Shown here piece after piece: positions 16,643 through 18,065 of a stretch of 18,065 nucleotides of DNA. Made by a program: the position numbers and the translations under genes. This stretch comes from Candidatus Heimdallarchaeota archaeon LC_2 (GTDB taxonomy: Archaea; Asgardarchaeota; Heimdallarchaeia; Heimdallarchaeales; Kariarchaeaceae): assembly GCA_001940725.1 (NCBI GenBank), contig MDVR01000085.1:1-18065 (forward strand). Direction: 5' to 3'. Each line of letters opens with the position of its first letter. Positions within the stretch are counted from its first letter, which is position 1. Under the pieces are notes generated by a model. The model was not told the origin of the DNA. It did no database searches and saw nothing but the letters and a program-made list of their open reading frames with translations.

Positions 16643-17334
16643 TCTAAAGATTCATTTATTTGGTTCCAATAATCAGCTAACTGAGTATCTGAGATTTTGA
16701 ATTCAATGATTTGATTATGGATTTTTCTATGACAATTAACACACAGTGGGATGCATTTCTTTCTTTCTGTCAAAATACGGGTTTTTGAAAATCTTGAAAC
16801 CATATAATTAATACCATACTTCTTTTTTTGAATATGGTGAAAATCTATTCTTGTGTATCCTTTAATATTACAATTATAACAACCAACAAGTTCTTTCAAT
16901 TCGATAACCCATTTTCGTCTCGACTGAGTCTTTCTTGTCGAATTAATATTTTTCTCTGATATCTCATTATGTTTAATCCGGTGACAATTACCACACAAAA
17001 CAATACATTTATCGATTTCATTAATAATTCGTGTTTTGGAGTAACCATCTCTAACCAATTGATTTACTTGCTTGAACTTTGGTTTGACATGGTGAAAATC
17101 TAAGCATACAGATTGATTTTCATTACAATTTGAGCATGAAAGTGTGTTTATTAATTCTTTAAACCACTTTTTAATCTTTGTTTTACGTTGAATTTCTTTT
17201 TGGTTCAAACGCTTTCTAACAGATTTATCCTTTGTATATTTCTTCCAATACTCTCGTCGATTCCTTTTCTTTAAATCAATATTACAATTTATAATTATCT
17301 TATATAAACTAATGATATAAATGAAATGGAGCAC
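16639..17334 (-). CDS. Protein with two tandem HNH nuclease-like domains
   Basis: Up to 231 aa. Two copies of the same zinc-bound HNH unit. Copy 1: C67, C70, DFHH (79-82), then LCGNCHR with C114, C117, H118 and H122. Copy 2: C152, C155, DFHH (164-167), then LCVNCHR with C198, C201, H202 and H206. Both keep the HH and Cys pairs, so both may cut DNA. A basic stretch (about 22-60) precedes copy 1, as in phage HNH proteins. The start is uncertain. The GTG at 17334 lies inside the tRNA-Cys 3' end, and a TATA box (17299-17308) lies within the first codons. The next in-frame start is TTG at 17208, which would give 188 aa. The stop overlaps the ATPase stop tail to tail by 4 bp. Single HNH units are usual, so the doubling is notable. 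Homing or element-borne nuclease is the likely role. Confidence 0.75.
   Translation of the reverse strand: MLHFIYIISLYKIIINCNIDLKKRNRREYWKKYTKDKSVRKRLNQKEIQRKTKIKKWFKELINTLSCSNCNENQSVCLDFHHVKPKFKQVNQLVRDGYSKTRIINEIDKCIVLCGNCHRIKHNEISEKNINSTRKTQSRRKWVIELKELVGCYNCNIKGYTRIDFHHIQKKKYGINYMVSRFSKTRILTERKKCIPLCVNCHRKIHNQIIEFKISDTQLADYWNQINESLD
17299..17308 (-). promoter_or_regulatory. TATA box between tRNA-Cys and the HNH gene
   Basis: Minus strand reads TTTATATAAG, a near-ideal archaeal TATA box. The start predicted about 26 bp downstream is near 17277, inside the longest HNH reading frame, which argues that the HNH protein starts later than the GTG at 17334. Confidence 0.5.
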
Positions 17335-17344
17335 GAGACGGGAA

Positions 17345-17379
17345 TTGTGCCGTCAAGCCCTCAGACTCTGAAAATTCGC
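17345..17379 (-). other. Predicted tRNA intron 2, T loop (about position 58/59)
   Basis: About 35 nt interrupt the T loop. GTGC (17385-17382) can pair with GCAC (17350-17347), leaving AAG and AAT as three-base bulges on opposite strands, the bulge-helix-bulge cut by archaeal splicing endonuclease. The intron also holds a self-pairing TCAGAGTCTGA. The exact edges are inferred. Confidence 0.55.
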
Positions 17380-17399
17380 TTGCACCCGCGTTCACGGAT

Positions 17400-17418
17400 T
17401 CCTAAAATTATTCAATTT
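17400..17418 (-). other. Predicted tRNA intron 1, anticodon loop (position 37/38)
   Basis: 19 nt between A37 and A38, the standard archaeal intron site. AAAATT and AATTTT flank a GAAT loop and form a small hairpin. C32-U33-G34 can pair with UAG near the 3' end, a relaxed bulge-helix-bulge. Boundaries may shift by a base or two. Confidence 0.6.
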
Positions 17419-17464
17419 TTGCAGTCCGCTGCATAGCTACTCTGCCACTCGTGCCATTTACTAA

Positions 17465-17495
17465 AGACGAAATAAATCGTCTCAATATTTAGTAC
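17465..17495 (-). promoter_or_regulatory. Promoter region of tRNA-Cys with inverted repeat
   Basis: AGACGA and TCGTCT flank AATAAA (17465-17482), a perfect 6-bp inverted repeat. Its centre could itself act as a TATA element. Further upstream, on the minus strand, GTACTAAATATT (17484-17495) is a second TATA candidate about 34 bp before the mature 5' end, giving a leader of about 8 nt. Confidence 0.4.
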
Positions 17496-17589
17496 AATTA
17501 CACTAAATAAATATTCTACGCTTTGGACAATAATCAATAGACACTATGTAGTGGAACAATGGTTTTTTCTTTTAATTCATAATTCAACA

Positions 17590-17615
17590 AATATTTATGA
17601 ATATTGATGAATATT
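17590..17615. repeat. Three AATATT hexamers phased at exactly 10 bp
   Basis: AATATT starts at 17590, 17600 and 17610, separated by TATG and GATG. The last copy continues as AATATTTAGTAC, which also occurs at 17484-17495 by the tRNA promoter. The array lies 50-75 bp before the RusA-like start codon. One-turn phasing suits cooperative protein binding or curved DNA. Confidence 0.45.
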
Positions 17616-17630
17616 TAGTACCGAATTTCA

Positions 17631-17640
17631 ATAAATTATA
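17631..17640 (+). promoter_or_regulatory. TATA box for the RusA-like gene
   Basis: ATAAATTATA, centred about 28 bp before the GTG at 17664, predicts a leaderless transcript and so supports that GTG as the start. Confidence 0.45.
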
Positions 17641-17663
17641 GAATTGATAAATAATTAGACATT

Positions 17664-18065
17664 GTGGAAAAGACCTACATATTTACAATTAAGGTAGAAC
17701 CGAAGGCGAAAAAAAGACCCAAAGTGTACAGGTGGAGTACAGTTAATCCCTCTAAAAAGGACGAAGAAGTAGTTGCTCGATTATTTGTTGGGTTGGAAAA
17801 TCGACCTGAAAAACCATTAAATGGTCAAATAAGAGTAATAATTAAATTTTATAAACTTCCACCCAAAAATACTCCAAAATGGCAATTACCTCTAATGGAA
17901 AAAGCAGTTATTCGCCCAGCTAAGAGTCCAGATCTAGATAATTATGTAAAATTAATATTGGATGCGTTGAATGGTTTATTATGGGTGGATGATCGTTACA
18001 TTGTAGAAATGCATTCAGGTAAATTTTACACTACAACAGATCCGAGGACAGAACTTATTGTAAAT
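17664..18065 (+). CDS. RusA-like Holliday junction resolvase (3' end outside window)
   Basis: 134 codons, open to the right edge. GTG is the first possible start, because an in-frame TAA lies at 17652-17654. The N-terminus has IKVEPKAKKRPK, like the RusA P..K.RPR motif. The catalytic block is SPDLDNYVKLILDALNG, with D90, D92, K96 and D100, followed by WVDDRYIV with D109 and D110. These correspond to D70, D72, K76 and D91 of E. coli RusA. It ends with GKFYT and TELIVN, the usual final strand. RusA proteins are dimeric Mg-dependent nucleases that cut four-way DNA junctions and are mostly carried by phages, archaeal viruses and integrated elements. Its presence next to an HNH protein and a tRNA supports an element or virus origin for this end of the window. 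Confidence 0.88.
   Translation, partial: MEKTYIFTIKVEPKAKKRPKVYRWSTVNPSKKDEEVVARLFVGLENRPEKPLNGQIRVIIKFYKLPPKNTPKWQLPLMEKAVIRPAKSPDLDNYVKLILDALNGLLWVDDRYIVEMHSGKFYTTTDPRTELIVN

Larger units (their letters stand above)
17327..17454 (-). tRNA. tRNA-Cys (anticodon GCA) with two predicted introns and encoded CCA
   Basis: Acceptor stem GCACGAG (17454-17448) pairs perfectly with CTCGTGC (17337-17331), followed by U73 and encoded CCA (17329-17327). U73 and anticodon GCA are cysteine identity elements. The D arm starts GCAGAG and closes with TGC. Anticodon stem GCGGA (17429-17425) pairs with TCCGT (17398-17394) only if a 19-nt insert after position 37 is removed. The T stem GCGGG (17389-17385) pairs with CCCGT (17342-17338) only if about 35 nt in the T loop are removed. 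After removal the molecule is 71 nt plus CCA, normal for tRNA-Cys. In this model the T loop reads TGCAATT, so position 55 is G instead of the almost invariant U. The HNH gene lies directly downstream. Confidence 0.8.

Noticed and set aside
17327..17454. Reading the tRNA as a Leu/Ser type with a long variable arm (GACGG pairing with CCGTC)
   Set aside because: That model gives a T loop of eight bases without the TTC core and an imperfect acceptor stem, while the Cys model gives perfect stems, U73 and an encoded CCA.
17327..17454. Attachment site of an integrated element at the tRNA 3' end
   Set aside because: I found no second copy of the tRNA 3' end and no integrase in the window.
17590..17615. 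CRISPR-like array
   Set aside because: The repeat unit is only six bases with four-base gaps; there are no spacers or cas genes.

Overview
The window is AT-rich chromosomal DNA from an archaeon. The archaeal markers are a Pelota (aPelota/Dom34) gene, a RadA/Rad51-like paralogue, an F420-type LLM oxidoreductase, a BtpA-family protein, and a tRNA-Cys that can be read only if two short introns are removed. Most + strand genes lack Shine-Dalgarno sites and have TATA-like boxes close to the start codon, which fits leaderless archaeal transcripts. A RING-like C-terminus joined to winged-helix modules, and many small Zn-binding Cys pairs, would suit an Asgard-type archaeon. That placement is inference and weak.

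Layout: (1) 1-6061, minus strand. Two genes joined end to end (TAA directly followed by ATG): a 696-aa PadR-type winged-helix protein ending in a zinc ribbon and a RING/Nse1-like finger, then a giant multi-pass membrane protein (more than 1323 aa) with an N-terminal zinc ribbon and a long coiled coil. The membrane gene runs off the left edge. Its last part holds a perfect 526-bp direct repeat in the same reading frame (period 579 bp = 193 codons), separated by a 53-bp spacer that is almost an inverted copy of part of the repeat. (2) 6312-8353, plus strand. A degenerate RecA/RadA-like protein without a normal Walker A or B, then an AbrB-type swapped-hairpin protein with a long helical, acidic-tailed extension. 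(3) 8358-9672, minus strand. A four-CBS protein and a GNAT acetyltransferase in one operon, divergent from pelA. (4) 9827-14021, plus strand. Pelota, an L-asparaginase-like amidohydrolase, a BtpA-family TIM barrel and an F420/flavin LLM oxidoreductase. These are housekeeping or metabolic genes with short gaps, each with its own possible promoter. (5) 14066-18065, an accessory-looking segment: a membrane-anchored HerA/VirB4-like ATPase, a tail-to-tail double-HNH protein, the intron-bearing tRNA-Cys, a phased AATATT repeat, and a RusA-like Holliday junction resolvase cut by the right edge.

How they may work together: the PadR/RING-like gene and the membrane gene look co-transcribed and may form one regulatory or signalling unit at the membrane. 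The ATPase, HNH protein and RusA around a tRNA resemble the cargo of an integrated element or virus remnant, although no integrase or att repeat is visible. No gap between genes exceeds 300 bases. All functions are read from sequence motifs alone.
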